Assembly: GCF_005217455.1 (NCBI RefSeq)
Contig: NZ_SZPQ01000010.1
Location: 62,001-126,000 of the forward strand
Direction of reading: 5' to 3'
Source: Martelella alba
Lineage (GTDB): Bacteria > Pseudomonadota > Gammaproteobacteria > Enterobacterales > Enterobacteriaceae
Length of the DNA: 64,000 nucleotides
The notes under the pieces are model-generated. The model saw nothing but the letters and a program-made list of their open reading frames with translations, had not been told where the DNA came from and did not search any database. Position numbers and translations under genes: made by a program. Each line of letters begins with the position of its first letter. Position 1 is the first letter of the stretch. Of this stretch, positions 40,217-49,187 are shown in pieces.

Positions 40217-41428
40217 TTAACGTATTCTGGCACGCACGGCCAGATTATAGGCCGCGCCGATAAACAACAACAAACAGGTGCCGAGAAAGACCGGCCGCAT
40301 CCCCAAATGGCCGCCCACCGCGCCACCCAGCACTGGTCCCGCCACTTGCCCCACATACTGGGCCGAAGTGGAATACCCCAGCATTTTACCGGCGATACTG
40401 TCCGGCACATTGTGCCGAATCACGCTGGCGATGCAAGGCAGCAGACCGCCCAGGGCCAGTCCCATGAAAAAGCGCAGCACCACCAATTGCCAGCCCTGCG
40501 TCACGAAAGCCTGCGGGATAAGCAGTACCGCCGCAGCCAGCAGGCACGCGATGATCACAGTCCAGTGCCCAATGAGATCCGCCAACCTGCCCAGCCAGGA
40601 CGCTGAAAGAATACTGCCCAGCGCGGCCGCCGACATGGCCAGGCCGGCCACCAGCGTCACCCGCTCGGGCGTGACCAGTTGGGCGACATACAGCGTGATG
40701 ATCGGTTCCACCGACATATTGGCGATAAGCAGCAGTGCGCCGGTGATCAACATGGCCACCACCGGTTTGTTGAACGCGGCCTCGCCGGGAACCGGCGGCT
40801 GGCTCGATCGTTTTTTCGCCGCGCCGGGTTCCTCTTTCAATAAGAACGTTGTACCGAGAAATGCGATAAAGATAGCCGAGCCGGCGGCGATGAAGGTCAT
40901 ACGGATGCCGATAAGCGGCGGTAGCGTGCCGCCAATCAACGGTCCGACGAAATTGCCGGCCATGATGCCCGACGACATGACGCCGAGCGCCCAGCCGGTC
41001 TTGGCCTTGGGGGTTTGGGTTGCCACCAGGATCATGGATCCGGAGGCGTATCCCCCAAGCAACCCGGCCAGCAGCCGCAACGCCACCAGTTGCCAGACGC
41101 TGTGCGCCATGCCGATCAGGGTCATGGCGATGGCCATGCCGAGGCTGGCCCGGATCATCATGAGCTTACGGCCGTAGCGGTCGCCAAGCCGTCCCCATAA
41201 TGGCGCGGTCAGGGCGGCGCTGAAAAAGGTGGCGCCATAAGCCACGCCCGACCATTCACTGATGGCGGCATGTCCCGTTGCGCCCAGTTGTTCCACGTAT
41301 AACGGCAGAAACGGCAACAGTAATGTCATGGCGATAATGGTGGTAAACGAACCGAAAACACAAACAAACAGATTGCGCCGCCAGTATCGGCTGCCGTCAG
41401 CCGTTTCCGCCGGGATATTCATTGCCAT
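40217..41428 (-). CDS. MFS drug exporter, MdtG-like (DHA1)
   Basis: A 403-residue twelve-helix major facilitator. Motif A of the DHA1 family is GRLGDRYGRKLMM (about 79-91), and motif C-like glycine-rich helices are MSSGIMAGNFVGPLIGG. The overall pattern, including PFLPLYVEQLGATGHAA and GWALGVMSSG, resembles E. coli MdtG (408 residues), which confers fosfomycin and deoxycholate tolerance, but identity seems moderate, so I leave the symbol blank. ATG 41428 is preceded by AAGGA at six bases. It is the first of the genes inserted between xseA and yfgJ relative to E. coli. Confidence 0.83.
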   Translation of the reverse strand: MAMNIPAETADGSRYWRRNLFVCVFGSFTTIIAMTLLLPFLPLYVEQLGATGHAAISEWSGVAYGATFFSAALTAPLWGRLGDRYGRKLMMIRASLGMAIAMTLIGMAHSVWQLVALRLLAGLLGGYASGSMILVATQTPKAKTGWALGVMSSGIMAGNFVGPLIGGTLPPLIGIRMTFIAAGSAIFIAFLGTTFLLKEEPGAAKKRSSQPPVPGEAAFNKPVVAMLITGALLLIANMSVEPIITLYVAQLVTPERVTLVAGLAMSAAALGSILSASWLGRLADLIGHWTVIIACLLAAAVLLIPQAFVTQGWQLVVLRFFMGLALGGLLPCIASVIRHNVPDSIAGKMLGYSTSAQYVGQVAGPVLGGAVGGHLGMRPVFLGTCLLLFIGAAYNLAVRARIR

Positions 41429-41506
41429 GGTTGTTCCTTGCATCGCCAAGGGCTGGGAAAAAACGCTTAGCCGGCCAAAGCCGGCGCGGATAATAACGGG
41501 AAACGG

Positions 41507-41989
41507 TTATAGCGATTTACTGAAGAAAAGGGAATCCACCGCCATGATGGGAAATCCGGCAGGCAAGGCGGTTTTCGGCAACTCGGCGAAACCGTGTTTG
41601 CGGTAAAACCGGTGCGCCGCCAGAAATTTATCCGTCGTACCCAGGAAAATGCCGCGGATGCGCCGCCGGCTTGCGTGAAGCAGCAATGCGTCAAGCAGTT
41701 GGGCCGCTACTTGATACTGGCTACCGCGATAAGCCGCGCTAACGAACATTTTACGCAATGCCCCCTGATCGTCGCCTATATCTTTCAGACCAAGAGTGCC
41801 CACCACGGTATTTTGATATAACGCCACCCAGAACCCGCCCTTACCGTTTTGATAAAAGCCGGGAATGTCGCGCAGGTCGGGTTGATCCTCAGCGGTAATG
41901 GCAATACCGAACTCACGTTGCTGAATAGGTAGGATCACATCAATTACCCCGTTTTGATCCGCGGGGTTAAACTGCCTGATTTCAATCAT
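41507..41989 (-). CDS. GNAT family N-acetyltransferase
   Basis: A 160-residue acetyltransferase. Motif A is LRKMFVSAAYRGSQYQVAAQLLD (acetyl-CoA loop R-G-S-Q-Y-Q, unusual in lacking the usual G-x-G/A after the second Gln), and motif B is AAHRFYRKHGFAELPKTALP. The substrate is unknown. ATG 41989 is used; the GTG just before it is less likely. It is 78 bp upstream of the MFS gene on the same strand, so the two may form a transcription unit. Confidence 0.82.
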   Translation of the reverse strand: MIEIRQFNPADQNGVIDVILPIQQREFGIAITAEDQPDLRDIPGFYQNGKGGFWVALYQNTVVGTLGLKDIGDDQGALRKMFVSAAYRGSQYQVAAQLLDALLLHASRRRIRGIFLGTTDKFLAAHRFYRKHGFAELPKTALPAGFPIMAVDSLFFSKSL

Positions 41990-42007
41990 CACAAAGGACC
42001 TTATGTC

Positions 42008-42200
42008 TATACGCCAAATACGTCGAGCTGCCTCTGTGTTGGCGGCGTTCGCTCACCCCAGTCAGAGAGCCGGCTATGCTCTTGGAGGCGATGAGAGACA
42101 TCCTGTCTCACGCCGAAGGCCCGCCGTTGGCGGTTCGAATTCGTTCCTGACGAATTTGTCGCTCACTTGCCGCCGCGATGCAACTCGACGTATTTAGAGC
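42008..42200. repeat. Dispersed intergenic palindromic repeat (copy B)
   Basis: Well-preserved copy in the same orientation as copy A. It shows GGCGTTCGCTCACCCCAGTC, the hairpin GAGACA-TCC-TGTCTC (42089-42103), GGCCCGCCGTTGGCGG, the palindromic ATTCGTTCCTGACGAAT (42140-42156) and the outer end CTTGCCGCCGCGATGCAACT followed by ACGTATTTAGAG. It lies between the GNAT gene and mqo. Confidence 0.78.
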
Positions 42201-42617
42201 ATAGAAGCAAAAATAATACCAACGAAAAAGCCATGAAAACAACTTCTGATCAGCGGGGAAATAGTAGAAATGACGAGCTGCTATTAATTTGCTCATAGAA
42301 GACGATCCGTTGGTTCAAACAGTGTTCTAACGCAGAATAAACCTGAAAAAGCGTTTTTATCATAATAAAAACTAAAAATCAAAATGTAGATTTCATGTTA
42401 ATATTTACAATATTTGACAAATATGACGATATAAATCATATGGTTATATGTCATAAGCGTTTTTTATGTTAACCAGCCGATAACATCACTTTTTGGTTTA
42501 CATTGCGCCTTGCGGCTAATAGAATCGGGCAGGAATTGCAGACTGTATTGGGCTAAAAGCAATCATTAATAATAGCGCCCTGCGGTATACACACTTTCAA
42601 ATATAGAGACACTGCGC
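42201..42617. other. AT-rich leader upstream of mqo
   Basis: About 417 bp, strongly AT-rich, without a gene. A TTGACA at 42414-42419 is a candidate -35, but no good -10 follows at 16-18 bases. The mqo promoter should be here; regulation by ArcA and CRP is known in E. coli but I cannot place their sites. Confidence 0.4.
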
Positions 42618-44219
42618 ATGAATCAGCATTTCGTCGCTGGCCTCGGCATGAGTCTGTTGGCGTCTGCCCAACAATCCGAGACCGCGCAAAACGCCACCGT
42701 CGATGTGGTCTTGATCGGCGGAGGTATCATGAGCGCCACGCTGGGAACATTTATCAAGGAACTCGAACCCGGCTGGACCGTTAATTTATATGAACGTCTG
42801 GACGACATTGCGCAGGAAAGCTCAAATGGCTGGAATAATGCCGGTACGGGCCATGCCGCTTATTGCGAGCTGAATTACACACCGCAGGGACCGGATGGCG
42901 ACATTGACATTGCCAAGGCGGTCGCCGTCAACGAATCTTTCGAGATCTCCCGGCAATTCTGGGCTTACCTGGTGAAGAACCACCACGTGGCGGCGCCGGA
43001 AACGTTCATTACCAATGTCCCGCATATGAGTTTTGTTTGGGGTGAGGAAGATGTGGACTTTCTGCGTAAACGCGTTACCGCTTTACGGCGCAGTCCATTG
43101 TTCAGGGATATGGAATATACCGAAGACAGTCTCCTTATCAAAAAATGGGCGCCTAGGGTGATGGCGGGACGCAAACCATTCCAGAAAATGGCCGCCACCC
43201 GCGTGAATGCCGGCACCGACGTCAATTTCGGCGAACTGACCCGGCAGATGTTGGCGTCGCTGGCGCAACGGGAAGGATTCCGCCAGCATAACCACCATGA
43301 GGTAACCGACCTGGCGCGCAATGAAGACCAGAGCTGGACAGTGCGTGTCAGGGATTGCCATACCGGCCGGCTCACCTCGGCGCGCGCCCGGCATGTCTTT
43401 ATCGGCGCCGGCGGCGCGGCGCTGACGCTGTTGCAAAAATCCGGTATTCCGGAAGCCCGCGGCTACGCCGGCTTCCCCGTGGGCGGCAAGTTTCTGGTGA
43501 CGACCAAGCCCGGGATCGTCAACGGCCATCGGGCCAAAGTCTATGGTAAAGCGCCTGTGGGCGCGCCGCCAATGTCGGTACCACATATTGATGCCCGGCT
43601 ACTCGACGGGCAGCCATCGCTGTTGTTTGGTCCTTTCGCCACATTCAGCAGCAAATTTCTCAAGCAGGGCTCCTGGCGGGATCTGTTTTACTCGCTGAAT
43701 CGTCATAATCTGCTGCCGATGATTCACGTCGGCTGGGATAACCTGAATCTGCTCACCTATCTGATTGGCCAGGCGTTGATGTCGGATAAAAAACGGCTGT
43801 CGGCGTTGCAAGCCTACTACCCGGAAGCGGATCTGGCGGACTGGCGGATGATCGATGCCGGACAGCGGGTGCAAATCATCAAAAAGGATCCGGTCAAAGG
43901 CGGGGTATTGCAGTTCGGCACCGAGCTGGTCAGCGCCGCTGACGGTAGCTTGTCGGCATTGCTCGGCGCATCGCCGGGGGCGTCCACCGCCGCGCCCATC
44001 ATGTTGCAGTTGCTGACGCGGATGTTTCCGGCGCGGTCGGCGTCGGCCGACTGGGTTGGTAAACTGCGTGACATCATCCCCTCCCATGGCCAAACGCTGA
44101 ATGACAACCCCGAACTGGCGCTGGAAATCCACGCCTATACCAGTCGATGGCTGAATTTGAAGCCGCCAGCGGCCACTTCGGCGGCTTCGGGTTGGAACCC
44201 GTTACCCGAAGCCATTTAG
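42618..44219 (+). CDS. mqo: Malate:quinone oxidoreductase
   Basis: FAD-dependent peripheral membrane enzyme that oxidises malate to oxaloacetate and reduces ubiquinone. It has 533 residues (548 in E. coli). The dinucleotide-binding motif is VDVVLIGGGIMSATLGTFIK (about 28-47). Further Mqo blocks are SSNGWNNAGTGHAAYCELNYTP, NVPHMSFVWG, FPVGGKFLVTT and GASPGASTAAPIML. The N-terminal 25 residues are a weakly hydrophobic leader as in E. coli. It lies tail to tail with the deformylase-PLP fusion gene, 18 bp apart. Confidence 0.96.
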   Translation: MNQHFVAGLGMSLLASAQQSETAQNATVDVVLIGGGIMSATLGTFIKELEPGWTVNLYERLDDIAQESSNGWNNAGTGHAAYCELNYTPQGPDGDIDIAKAVAVNESFEISRQFWAYLVKNHHVAAPETFITNVPHMSFVWGEEDVDFLRKRVTALRRSPLFRDMEYTEDSLLIKKWAPRVMAGRKPFQKMAATRVNAGTDVNFGELTRQMLASLAQREGFRQHNHHEVTDLARNEDQSWTVRVRDCHTGRLTSARARHVFIGAGGAALTLLQKSGIPEARGYAGFPVGGKFLVTTKPGIVNGHRAKVYGKAPVGAPPMSVPHIDARLLDGQPSLLFGPFATFSSKFLKQGSWRDLFYSLNRHNLLPMIHVGWDNLNLLTYLIGQALMSDKKRLSALQAYYPEADLADWRMIDAGQRVQIIKKDPVKGGVLQFGTELVSAADGSLSALLGASPGASTAAPIMLQLLTRMFPARSASADWVGKLRDIIPSHGQTLNDNPELALEIHAYTSRWLNLKPPAATSAASGWNPLPEAI

Positions 44220-44237
44220 TCGCGGCACCGCCCGTTT

Positions 44238-45755
44238 TTATTGCGCGAGGCGGGCGGGAGCCGGGGACGCGTCATCAATGGCATGCAGGGCATTGGGCAG
44301 CGACGGATTCAGATTGGCGCCGGTCAATATCGCGGCCACCCGGCTGTCGGAGGCAATTTTGCCGGCATACGCCAATATGCCGGCCAAGGCCGCGGCACCG
44401 GAAGGCTCCAGAATGAGGCCGGCATATTTCAGGGCGTAATGCGCAGCCAGGGCGATCTGTTCCTCGTTCGCCAAAACGATATCGTCCACCACGCCGCGCA
44501 TATCCTCCAAGGCTTCCGGTACCGGGACCCGCACCGCCAGACCGTCGGCTTTGGTATGCGCCTCAAGGCTGCTGACCACTCGACGGGTCAGCCAACTGCG
44601 GTACATGGCGTCCGCGTTGCGGGGACATACGCCGATGACCCGGATATCCGGCGCCGAGGCCTTAAGCCAGCGGGCCATGCCGCTTATCAGCGCGCCATTA
44701 CCCACCGGCACAAATACCGCATCGTAATGATCGCCGCCGGCCAGCAGTTCCACGGCGATAGTGCCGGCGCCTTCGCTGACGTTAGGCTCGAAACCGTCTT
44801 CCACGAACCAGGCGCCGGTTTGCGCGCTATAATCCCTGGCTTGAGCCTTGGCGCTGTCAAAGTCATGGCCCGTCTGACGGATATCGGCGCCATAATAGCG
44901 TATGGCGTCCAGTTTGGCGGGATTGGCGTTCAGCGCGGTAAACACTGTCAACGGCCGCCCTTGCAGGGCGCAGTGGTAGGCCAGCGCCAAGCCCCAATTG
45001 CCGGCGCTGGCCGTCACCAGGGGCCGCGATTCGCCGCGCGCCGCCGCCTGGGCCAGCAGAAAGCCGGCGCCCCGCCCCTTAAAGCAGCGCAGCGGGTTAA
45101 GCGTTTCGACTTTCAGTACCGTCCGGCAGCCCAGTCTGGCCGACAACGACGGACATTCGTATTGCGGCGTTTGGCGGAATACCGGGTCCAATATTCGGGC
45201 GGCCTGGCCGATGCGCTCCAGGCTCAGGCGATGGACGGGACGCTGGCCGTCAATCAGCCGCCGGCCTTCCCCGGCGGACCGGATTGCCCGGTCATCCATG
45301 GCCCGCGCGGTCATCAGTATGCCATCAAGGTGATCAATCTCGTGCTGGAATAGCTCCGCCATGTCCGGCGGCAAATGCTGCCAATGCCGTTCGCGGCCGC
45401 GTTCATCCAGCCAGGCGAGGCTGATGCTCATGTGTCGCAGCACTTTCACCGCTATCGACGGCAGGCTAAGACAGTCATCCCAAACCTCTTGCATCTCTCC
45501 GCTGCGCCAGGTGATATGCGGGTTGATCATGGCGATGGGCCGCCCGCCCAACTGCGCGACGATAATTCTAAGGCCGATCCCGGCTTGCGGCGCGGCCATG
45601 GCCCGGCCGTGGCCATGCCGCTCCCGGAAAGCGCAAAGCGTCGCCTGTAAGCCGTCAATATGCCGGAGCACGTCCGCGTTTATGGCCGCCACCGGCTGCG
45701 CCGGTCTGGTTAATATCGGTGCTTCCCCCGTCACAATCGTCAACACATCCGCCAT
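44238..45755 (-). CDS. Fusion protein: peptide deformylase domain + PLP-dependent threonine/serine dehydratase-like domain
   Basis: One uninterrupted frame of 505 residues. Residues 1-165 are a peptide deformylase: motif 1 GRAMAAPQ (50-57), motif 2 DDCLSLP with metal ligand Cys95 (the usual EGCLS reads DDCLS), and motif 3 QHEIDHLDG with His138, Glu139 and His142. Residues 180-500 are a fold-type II PLP enzyme: CFKGRG with the Schiff-base Lys226, ASAGNWGLALAY (249-260), the phosphate loop VGNGALISG (351-359), EPSGAAALAG (450-459) and LTGANLNP. Both catalytic sets appear intact. AGGAG six bases before ATG 45755 fixes the start. A divergent Lrp-type regulator lies 94 bp away. Deformylation of an N-formyl amino acid followed by deamination or racemisation is a plausible but unproven role; it is unlikely to be the housekeeping deformylase. 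Confidence 0.88.
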   Translation of the reverse strand: MADVLTIVTGEAPILTRPAQPVAAINADVLRHIDGLQATLCAFRERHGHGRAMAAPQAGIGLRIIVAQLGGRPIAMINPHITWRSGEMQEVWDDCLSLPSIAVKVLRHMSISLAWLDERGRERHWQHLPPDMAELFQHEIDHLDGILMTARAMDDRAIRSAGEGRRLIDGQRPVHRLSLERIGQAARILDPVFRQTPQYECPSLSARLGCRTVLKVETLNPLRCFKGRGAGFLLAQAAARGESRPLVTASAGNWGLALAYHCALQGRPLTVFTALNANPAKLDAIRYYGADIRQTGHDFDSAKAQARDYSAQTGAWFVEDGFEPNVSEGAGTIAVELLAGGDHYDAVFVPVGNGALISGMARWLKASAPDIRVIGVCPRNADAMYRSWLTRRVVSSLEAHTKADGLAVRVPVPEALEDMRGVVDDIVLANEEQIALAAHYALKYAGLILEPSGAAALAGILAYAGKIASDSRVAAILTGANLNPSLPNALHAIDDASPAPARLAQ

Positions 45756-45770
45756 ACCACTCTCCTCTGT

Positions 45771-45822
45771 TCAATGATATGTTAGTTTAACCGCGCGAAT
45801 AGCGTGGCTAACGGCATATTGA
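45771..45822. promoter_or_regulatory. Inverted repeat, candidate operator for the Lrp-type regulator
   Basis: TCAAT-N5-GTTAG (45771-45785) and its inverted counterpart CTAAC-N5-ATTGA (45808-45822) are separated by 22 bp in the 94-bp gap between the divergent fusion gene and the Lrp/AsnC gene. Paired sites two helical turns or more apart suit Lrp-family octamers. Confidence 0.5.
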
Positions 45823-45849
45823 AGCCATTTTCCGCGGGGAAACCTCACA

Positions 45850-46368
45850 ATGAGCGATAAAAACGCGGCCAAGCCGCAAAAGAACCACGCCACTGCGGCG
45901 ATCGATGCGCTGGATCGCCGTATTCTGGCGCACTGGCAGCACGATACCCGGCAGATTGCCGAGCGGATTGGCGAAGAGGTGGGATTGTCCGCCGCCGCCG
46001 TGCAGCGGCGATTGAAACGACTGCGCGCCGCCGGGGTAATCGAGGCCGAAACCGCCACGCTCAACGCACGGGCGCTGGGATTTCCGGTCACCTGCCTGGT
46101 GGGTATCGATTTACTGCATGAGCGCAACGAACACATCAGGTCATTCAAACAAGCCATGTTGAAACAACCGATGGTTCAGCAGTGTTTTTATGTCACTGGC
46201 GAATACGATTTCATCTTGCTGGTGGTCTGCCGCGATTTGGAAGACTATGAGCAATTTACCCAAACCGCGATTATGTCAGACGATAATGTCCGCAGTTTTA
46301 CCACCTGGGTAGTGATGGATAGGGTTAAATCCGGCAATCTGCTGCCGATGGCCACGGAGCCGGAATGA
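45850..46368 (+). CDS. Lrp/AsnC-family transcriptional regulator
   Basis: A 172-residue regulator. The N-terminal winged HTH (about 17-70) reads IDALDRRILAHWQHDTRQIA and VGLSAAAVQRRLKRLRAAGVIEAE. The C-terminal RAM effector domain (about 85-160) has CFYVTGEYDFILLVVCRDLEDYE, the amino-acid-sensing fold. Local Lrp-type regulators usually control an adjacent, divergent amino-acid metabolism gene, here the deformylase-PLP fusion. ATG 45850 follows GGGGAAACC. An N-terminal extension rich in Lys and Ala precedes the HTH. Confidence 0.9.
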   Translation: MSDKNAAKPQKNHATAAIDALDRRILAHWQHDTRQIAERIGEEVGLSAAAVQRRLKRLRAAGVIEAETATLNARALGFPVTCLVGIDLLHERNEHIRSFKQAMLKQPMVQQCFYVTGEYDFILLVVCRDLEDYEQFTQTAIMSDDNVRSFTTWVVMDRVKSGNLLPMATEPE

Positions 46369-46567
46369 CTTCCTGGAGGTAAAATGGCGTTAAGGTGTTT
46401 GCCGGTGACGTGGAACCGCTCTTTGGCGGCGGCATGGCGGGGGAAATTTGCCGTCGGGAACAATTGACAGGCCAGCCGGTTTGCCGCTAACGTCTCCATT
46501 GCACCACCGGCAGTGACGGGCGGCGGCGCAGGGAACACGGTGACGGGCTTTAACCAAAGAGACGCAT

Positions 46568-47020
46568 ATGCCGGCCAACAGCGAAATTATAATCCGACCC
46601 ATCGCGCCAAACGATAAGGATGCGTGGAAGCAACTGTGGCGTCGCTACCTCCGCTTTTATTCCACCATTCGCGACGATGCGCTGTACGAGGCCACCTTCC
46701 AACGGCTGGCGGACGACAGCTATCCGGATATGTTCGCCTTTGTGGCGGAATATCGCGGGCAGCTCGTCGGTTTGGTGAATTGCATCATTCATGATCATGG
46801 CTGGTATCAGGATCGGGTGGTTTATCTGCAAGATCTGTTTGTGGAAGAGTCCGCGCGCGGACGCGGTATCGGCCGGCAACTGATCGAAAAGGTTTACGAA
46901 CGGGCCGATCGAACCGGCAAGGCCAGCGTTTACTGGATGACCCAAACCAGCAATAAAACCGCCATGGCCCTTTACGATAAAGTCGCCATCAAAACCGATT
47001 TCATTATTTATCAACGTTGA
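46568..47020 (+). CDS. GNAT family N-acetyltransferase
   Basis: A 150-residue acetyltransferase of the type found near amino-acid genes. Motif A is YLQDLFVEESARGRGIGRQLI, with a perfect R-G-x-G-x-G/R acetyl-CoA loop, and ALYDKVAIKTDFIIYQR is the C-terminal block, typical of the diamine/phosphinothricin-like branch. The substrate is unknown. It follows the Lrp gene by 199 bp in the same direction and could be part of the same regulated locus. The gap between them has no recognisable element. Confidence 0.83.
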   Translation: MPANSEIIIRPIAPNDKDAWKQLWRRYLRFYSTIRDDALYEATFQRLADDSYPDMFAFVAEYRGQLVGLVNCIIHDHGWYQDRVVYLQDLFVEESARGRGIGRQLIEKVYERADRTGKASVYWMTQTSNKTAMALYDKVAIKTDFIIYQR

Positions 47021-47105
47021 TCCGCCGCCGGGCTGCCGTTAAGACCGGTCATGATCGCCGGTCAATGGGCAGGTCGAGGGGGATGGGGATCGCCGTTTCG
47101 GCGGT

Positions 47106-47327
47106 TCATTGCGCAACGAAATTAAAGGATACCCGTTTTTTGGAAATCAAACCGTCGCCGTGCGGACAAAAATAATCTACCGCGCCGCAGGCGATCAGTT
47201 TTTCCAGCGGTCTGCCGCAATCAGGACACAGGGCTTGTCGTAGAAATCGGCGGTGGCAAAACGCGCAATGAAATGTCTCCCCATGACGGGACAACACGTG
47301 CTGGCATACCGGACAGCGCTCTTCCAT
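47106..47327 (-). CDS. yfgJ: Zinc-ribbon protein YfgJ
   Basis: A 73-residue protein of the DUF1407/zinc-ribbon family (71 residues in E. coli). Two CxxC pairs, CPVCQ and CAFC, plus CPDC and a later Cys in YFCPHG give a rubredoxin-like metal site. The C-terminal ACGAVDYFCPHGDGLISKKR is diagnostic. The function is unknown. It lies downstream of der as in E. coli, which marks the right border of the insertion after xseA. Confidence 0.9.
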   Translation of the reverse strand: MEERCPVCQHVLSRHGETFHCAFCHRRFLRQALCPDCGRPLEKLIACGAVDYFCPHGDGLISKKRVSFNFVAQ

Positions 47328-47440
47328 TACCCCTCCTCATCCAAGCTTTAATTCAACCTGGTACCTTGCATCCAGGGCGGTTCAATTTCGTTCTGACCTT
47401 CGTGACGACCCATGTGCCGCGGGGTGACCCAGGCAAGCAC

Positions 47441-48907
47441 TCACTTGCTCTTTTTGATATGGCTTAGCAGCCGCTTGCGCTTACGCATTTGATTGGGGGT
47501 GAGCGTATTGCGGCGTCCGGCAAAGGGGTTTCCCCCTTCATTAAACTGAATGCGAATCGGTGTGCCCATGATCTGCAATGAACGCCGAAAATAATTCATC
47601 AAATAGCGCTTATAAGAATCCGGCAAATCCTTTACCTGGCCGCCGTGAATGACCACAATCGGCGGATTATAACCGCCGGCATGGGCATACTTGGGTTTAA
47701 CCCGTCGCCCGCGAACCAACGGCGGCTGATGCTCGCTGACCGCCATTTGCAGGATTTTGGTCAGCATGGCGGTGCTCACCCGTCGAGTGGAACACTGATA
47801 AGCCTCATTGATGGATTCAAACAGATTACCGACGCCGCTGCCATGCAGCGCCGAAATGAAATGCACCCGGGCGAAATCAATAAACCCCAGGCGCATATCC
47901 AGGGTTTCCTTGACCTCGTCGCGGATTTCCTGGCTAAGGCCATCCCATTTGTTGACCGCAATCACCAGCGAGCGCCCGCTATTAAGGATAAAGCCCAACA
48001 GCGACAGATCCTGATCCGAGATGCCCTGACGGGCATCAATTACCAGCAGCACGACATTGGCGTCCTCAATGGCCTGCAGCGTTTTGATGACCGAGAATTT
48101 TTCCACGGTTTCGGTAATCTTGCCGCGCTTGCGCACTCCCGCGGTATCAATGAGCACATATTCCCGCTCGTCGCGCAACATGGGGATATAAATGCTGTCG
48201 CGCGTCGTGCCGGGCATATCGTATACCACCACCCGCTCCTCGCCGAGGATCCGGTTGGTGAGCGTGGACTTGCCCACATTGGGCCGGCCGACAATCGCCA
48301 GTTTAATCGGCAACGTTTGCGGATCGAAATCCTCTTCCTCGGCAAGCGCCGGATCTTCGCCGCCCTCCTCCGGCCAGGCCTCCCCGGCGTTTGCGGCATC
48401 GTCGGCGGGATTAGCCGGCAACAGCGGCATCAGGGCGTATTCCAACAGACTGCCGACGCCGCGACCGTGCGAGGCGGCGATGGCGTACACCTCCCCCAGA
48501 CCAAGAGAGTAAAAATCCCCGACCGCGCTGTCGGCATCGATACCGTCGGTTTTATTGACCACGACCAGCGTGGTTTTCTCGCGGCTGCGCAGATGCTTGG
48601 CAATACCAGTGTCGGCCGGCATCAAACCCGCGCGGCCGTCCACCATAAACAAGACGACATCCGCCTCTTCGATGGCCAGCAGGGATTGTCCGGCCATCCG
48701 AGTCTCCACGCCCTCCTCGTTACCGTCGATGCCGCCGGTATCGATAACAATGAATTCATGCCCTTCCCACTCGGCGCGACCGTACTTGCGATCGCGCGTC
48801 AGCCCGGGGAAATCCGCCACCAACGCATCGCGGGTATGCGTCAAACGATTAAACAAAGTGGATTTTCCCACGTTCGGGCGCCCGACCAGCGCGACGACAG
48901 GTACCAT
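47441..48907 (-). CDS. der: GTPase Der (EngA), ribosome biogenesis
   Basis: Essential double-GTPase that helps mature the 50S subunit. It has 488 residues (490 in E. coli). GTPase domain 1 starts [19 protein letters not shown], with DTGG and NKTD; domain 2 (about 202-375) has [20 protein letters not shown] and NKWD; an acidic linker ([17 protein letters not shown]) lies between them. The KH-like C-terminal domain ends in basic residues. ATG 48907 is the start, as in other Der proteins; GTG-like codons six residues upstream are not needed. It is the last gene transcribed in the bamB-side group, though 280 bp separate it from bamB. Confidence 0.96.
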   Translation of the reverse strand: MVPVVALVGRPNVGKSTLFNRLTHTRDALVADFPGLTRDRKYGRAEWEGHEFIVIDTGGIDGNEEGVETRMAGQSLLAIEEADVVLFMVDGRAGLMPADTGIAKHLRSREKTTLVVVNKTDGIDADSAVGDFYSLGLGEVYAIAASHGRGVGSLLEYALMPLLPANPADDAANAGEAWPEEGGEDPALAEEEDFDPQTLPIKLAIVGRPNVGKSTLTNRILGEERVVVYDMPGTTRDSIYIPMLRDEREYVLIDTAGVRKRGKITETVEKFSVIKTLQAIEDANVVLLVIDARQGISDQDLSLLGFILNSGRSLVIAVNKWDGLSQEIRDEVKETLDMRLGFIDFARVHFISALHGSGVGNLFESINEAYQCSTRRVSTAMLTKILQMAVSEHQPPLVRGRRVKPKYAHAGGYNPPIVVIHGGQVKDLPDSYKRYLMNYFRRSLQIMGTPIRIQFNEGGNPFAGRRNTLTPNQMRKRKRLLSHIKKSK

Positions 48908-48954
48908 TGTGACAACCTCATTCAATAAAAAACGTGTTCAGCGTGAATTGACGC

Positions 48955-49105
48955 CGATTATATATTTAAATACGTCGAGTTGCATTGCGGCGGGCCTCCG
49001 GCGAGAGACCGGATATCCCCCACCGTACCCCAGTCCCATGGCTAACGCGGTGACTGGGGAGGGCGAACGCCGCCCGCAAAGAGGCAACGTGAAGTATGAC
49101 GATGA
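48955..49105. repeat. Dispersed intergenic palindromic repeat (copy D, shortened)
   Basis: Outer ends TATATTTAAATACGTCGAGT and AACGTGAAGTATGACGATGA match the ends of copies A and B; the middle is shortened but keeps CCCCAGT...ACTGGGG and GGGCGAACGCCGCCC. It lies between der and bamB, in the same orientation as copies C and E. Confidence 0.7.
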
Positions 49106-49113
49106 CATTAAGA

Positions 49114-49148
49114 CACAACGGCCCCTGAACATGTCAGGAGCCGTTGTG
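49114..49148 (-). terminator. Strong hairpin behind bamB, possible terminator
   Basis: CACAACGGC...GCCGTTGTG with an inner CCTGA/TCAGG pairing forms a stem of about 15 bp around CATG. On the minus strand it lies 40 bp behind the bamB stop, but only GTCTTAATG follows instead of a T-run, so it may be a weak or processing-type terminator. Confidence 0.5.
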
Positions 49149-49187
49149 ATCCCGCCGTCCGGGCAGATCGGCGGGCAATAGCGCGAC

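Noticed and set aside
47645-48928. A 427-codon plus-strand frame opposite der
   Set aside because: Antisense shadow of an essential conserved gene.
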